The position numbers were made by a program, and so were the translations under genes. From CAYFPS01 sp964345075 (GTDB lineage Bacteria > CAIWAD01), in NCBI GenBank assembly GCA_964345075.1, contig CAYFPS010000003.1, positions 138,279 to 202,278 of the forward strand: a stretch of DNA of 64,000 nucleotides, read 5' to 3'. How positions within the stretch are numbered: the stretch's first letter is position 1; each line of letters begins with the position of its first letter. Below the pieces are notes generated by a model. It was not told the DNA's origin. It saw only the letters and a program-made list of their open reading frames with translations, and did not search any database. Below, in pieces: positions 62,726 through 64,000 of the stretch.

Positions 62726-63964
62726 ATGGATCGTTTTGATCGTGTCCTGACAATTATTCTGGGTGGAGGCCGTGGAACGCGCCTGATGCCCCTGACCCGC
62801 AATCGCAGCAAGCCGGCAGTCAGTTTCGGTGGCAAGTACCGGCTGGTGGATATTCCCATTTCGAACTGCTTGCATGCGGATCTGACAAAGGTCTTCGTGC
62901 TGACCCAGTTCAACAGCTATTCGCTCAATCGGCATGTGCAGTCCAGTTATGTGATGAGGGATTTCCGCGGCAGCTTCGTGGAGATTTTCGCCGCGGAGCA
63001 GACACCGGACAATCAGGAGTGGTTCCAGGGGACGGCCGATGCCGTGCGTCAGGTGCTTCCACACCTGGCCGCCTACAAGCCCAGCCATGTCCTGATCCTG
63101 TCGGGCGATCAGCTTTACACGATGGACCTGAAGGAACTGGTGCGCGGCCACATGGATTCGGGCCAGAGCATCACCGTGGCGACGACGGCCGTGGACCGCG
63201 ACAAGGCGACCGGATTCGGCATCATGAAGACCGAATCGGGCAGAATCACTGAGTTCGTGGAGAAGCCCAAAGAAGAAAGCCTTCTGGACAGTCTGCAGCA
63301 GCCCGACGGCAGCTATCTGGCTTCGATGGGCATCTATGTTTTCAATTGGGATGTTTTGAAGCGTATGCTGGGCGAACATGCCGATTGCACGGATTTCGGT
63401 CGCGAGATCATTCCGGCATCGCTTTCCGAAGAGCAGGTGCGTGCCTATCGTCATGAGGGCTACTGGGAAGACATCGGGACTATTCGCAGTTTCTACGAAG
63501 CCAACCTGATGCTGACCCGGCGCGTGCCCGATGTGGAGCTTTACGACCCCACTCGCCCGATCTACACCAATGCCCGTTATCTGCCGCCCTCACGCCTCGG
63601 CGGCTGCCAGGTGACCGACAGTATGATTTGCGACGGCTGCTATATCAACGGTGCTCGCATCGAGCGCAGTGTGATCGGCATTCGCAGTGTGATCGGGAAC
63701 GGTAGCGTGATCGAAGACTCGATTGTGATGGGTGCCGACAGCTACGATTTCCGTCAGCCGCCAAAGGGCCGTTTGCCGCAGGCCATCGGGCAGGACACGC
63801 ATATTCGTGGGGCGATCATCGACAAGGGTGCACGCATCGGACCTGATGTTCATCTGTTGAATGAAGCTGGCCATGAGGAGTACGCGGACGAGCATGTGGA
63901 AATCCACGACGGCATCATCGTCGTGCCGCGTGAGTCCGAGATTCCGGCGGGCTACCGGATTTAG
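62726..63964 (+). CDS. Glucose-1-phosphate adenylyltransferase
   Basis: A 412-residue enzyme making ADP-glucose for glycogen synthesis. GGGRGTRLMPLTRNRSKPAVSFGGKYRLVDIPISNC is the nucleotide loop, GTADAVRQV the catalytic region, VEKPKEE the glucose-1-phosphate site, and a left-handed beta-helix C-terminus (VIGIRSVIGNGSVIEDSIVMGAD). It lies downstream of elbB; other glycogen genes are not in the window. Confidence 0.95.
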   Translation: MDRFDRVLTIILGGGRGTRLMPLTRNRSKPAVSFGGKYRLVDIPISNCLHADLTKVFVLTQFNSYSLNRHVQSSYVMRDFRGSFVEIFAAEQTPDNQEWFQGTADAVRQVLPHLAAYKPSHVLILSGDQLYTMDLKELVRGHMDSGQSITVATTAVDRDKATGFGIMKTESGRITEFVEKPKEESLLDSLQQPDGSYLASMGIYVFNWDVLKRMLGEHADCTDFGREIIPASLSEEQVRAYRHEGYWEDIGTIRSFYEANLMLTRRVPDVELYDPTRPIYTNARYLPPSRLGGCQVTDSMICDGCYINGARIERSVIGIRSVIGNGSVIEDSIVMGADSYDFRQPPKGRLPQAIGQDTHIRGAIIDKGARIGPDVHLLNEAGHEEYADEHVEIHDGIIVVPRESEIPAGYRI

Positions 63965-63967
63965 TGG

Positions 63968-64000
63968 CGGACCACTGGTCGGACTACTGGTCGGACTACT
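63968..64000 (+). repeat. 12-base tandem repeat at the right edge
   Basis: CGGACCACTGGT, CGGACTACTGGT and CGGACTACT begin four bases after the glgC stop and run off the window, so the full array length is unknown. Confidence 0.8.

Overview
The window is a GC-rich, densely packed bacterial segment of about 58 protein genes and one tRNA gene, most of them on the + strand and many in translationally coupled operons. Two secreted proteins end in an FlgD-like or type IX-sorting-like C-terminal domain (NPFNPST or NPFNPAT, then Y/H-D-x-R-G). Together with RNase Y, a RuvABC-QueA block and several lineage-specific membrane proteins, this suggests an uncultured member of the FCB superphylum (of the Krumholzibacteriota, Eisenbacteria or Delongbacteria kind). 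That placement is inference. Four runs of N (three of 10, one of 100) mark it as a draft, probably metagenomic, assembly.

Layout. 0.2-9.2 kb: a PLP-dependent sulfur amino acid enzyme, a frameshifted secreted repeat protein, a PhoD-like phosphatase, a PAP2 phosphatase with a glycosyltransferase, and an ECF sigma / anti-sigma / Spy-like envelope-stress operon. 9.3-14.1 kb: glutaredoxin, NUDIX, recJ, xerD, a methyltransferase and rnhB. 14.2-26.6 kb: large secreted proteins, deoB, a deoxyhypusine synthase-like enzyme, two microcompartment vertex proteins, an RsbW-like kinase, an M1 peptidase, an ABC-F ATPase and sppA. 26.7-37.3 kb: yebC, ruvCAB, queA, fused ispDF, a membrane protein, a probable selenoprotein, tex and a lipoprotein. 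37.3-46.3 kb: GT2 and a three-gene RND efflux operon. 46.4-52.3 kb: an epimerase, apaG and an unfamiliar four-gene membrane operon. 52.3-58.2 kb: a polysaccharide block (rfbB, Wza-like, WbaP-like) leading to tadA and a YbjQ protein. 58.2-64 kb: tRNA-Ser, a duplicated intergenic region around a gap, rny, mdh, elbB and glgC.

Two signals stand out. First, the 8-mer GTGATACA (TGTATCAC on the other strand) occurs about 55 times by eye, in both orientations, roughly once per kilobase from 0.1 to 57.2 kb and almost entirely inside genes. One or two copies are expected by chance. Density, orientation and indifference to reading frame resemble a DNA uptake sequence, or another genome-wide recombination or partition signal, that I do not recognise. 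Second, a thioredoxin-like gene at 33650-34027 (-) has an in-frame TGA exactly where the first active-site Cys should be (TGA-Ser-Gly-Cys), followed at once by a 7-bp hairpin. This fits a selenocysteine UxxC protein.

Other items worth attention are two EutN/CcmL vertex proteins with no shell hexamer nearby, a noncoding element of about 110 bp present twice, a recurring TACCTT -10-like element ahead of several transcription units, and a strong sigma-54-like site.
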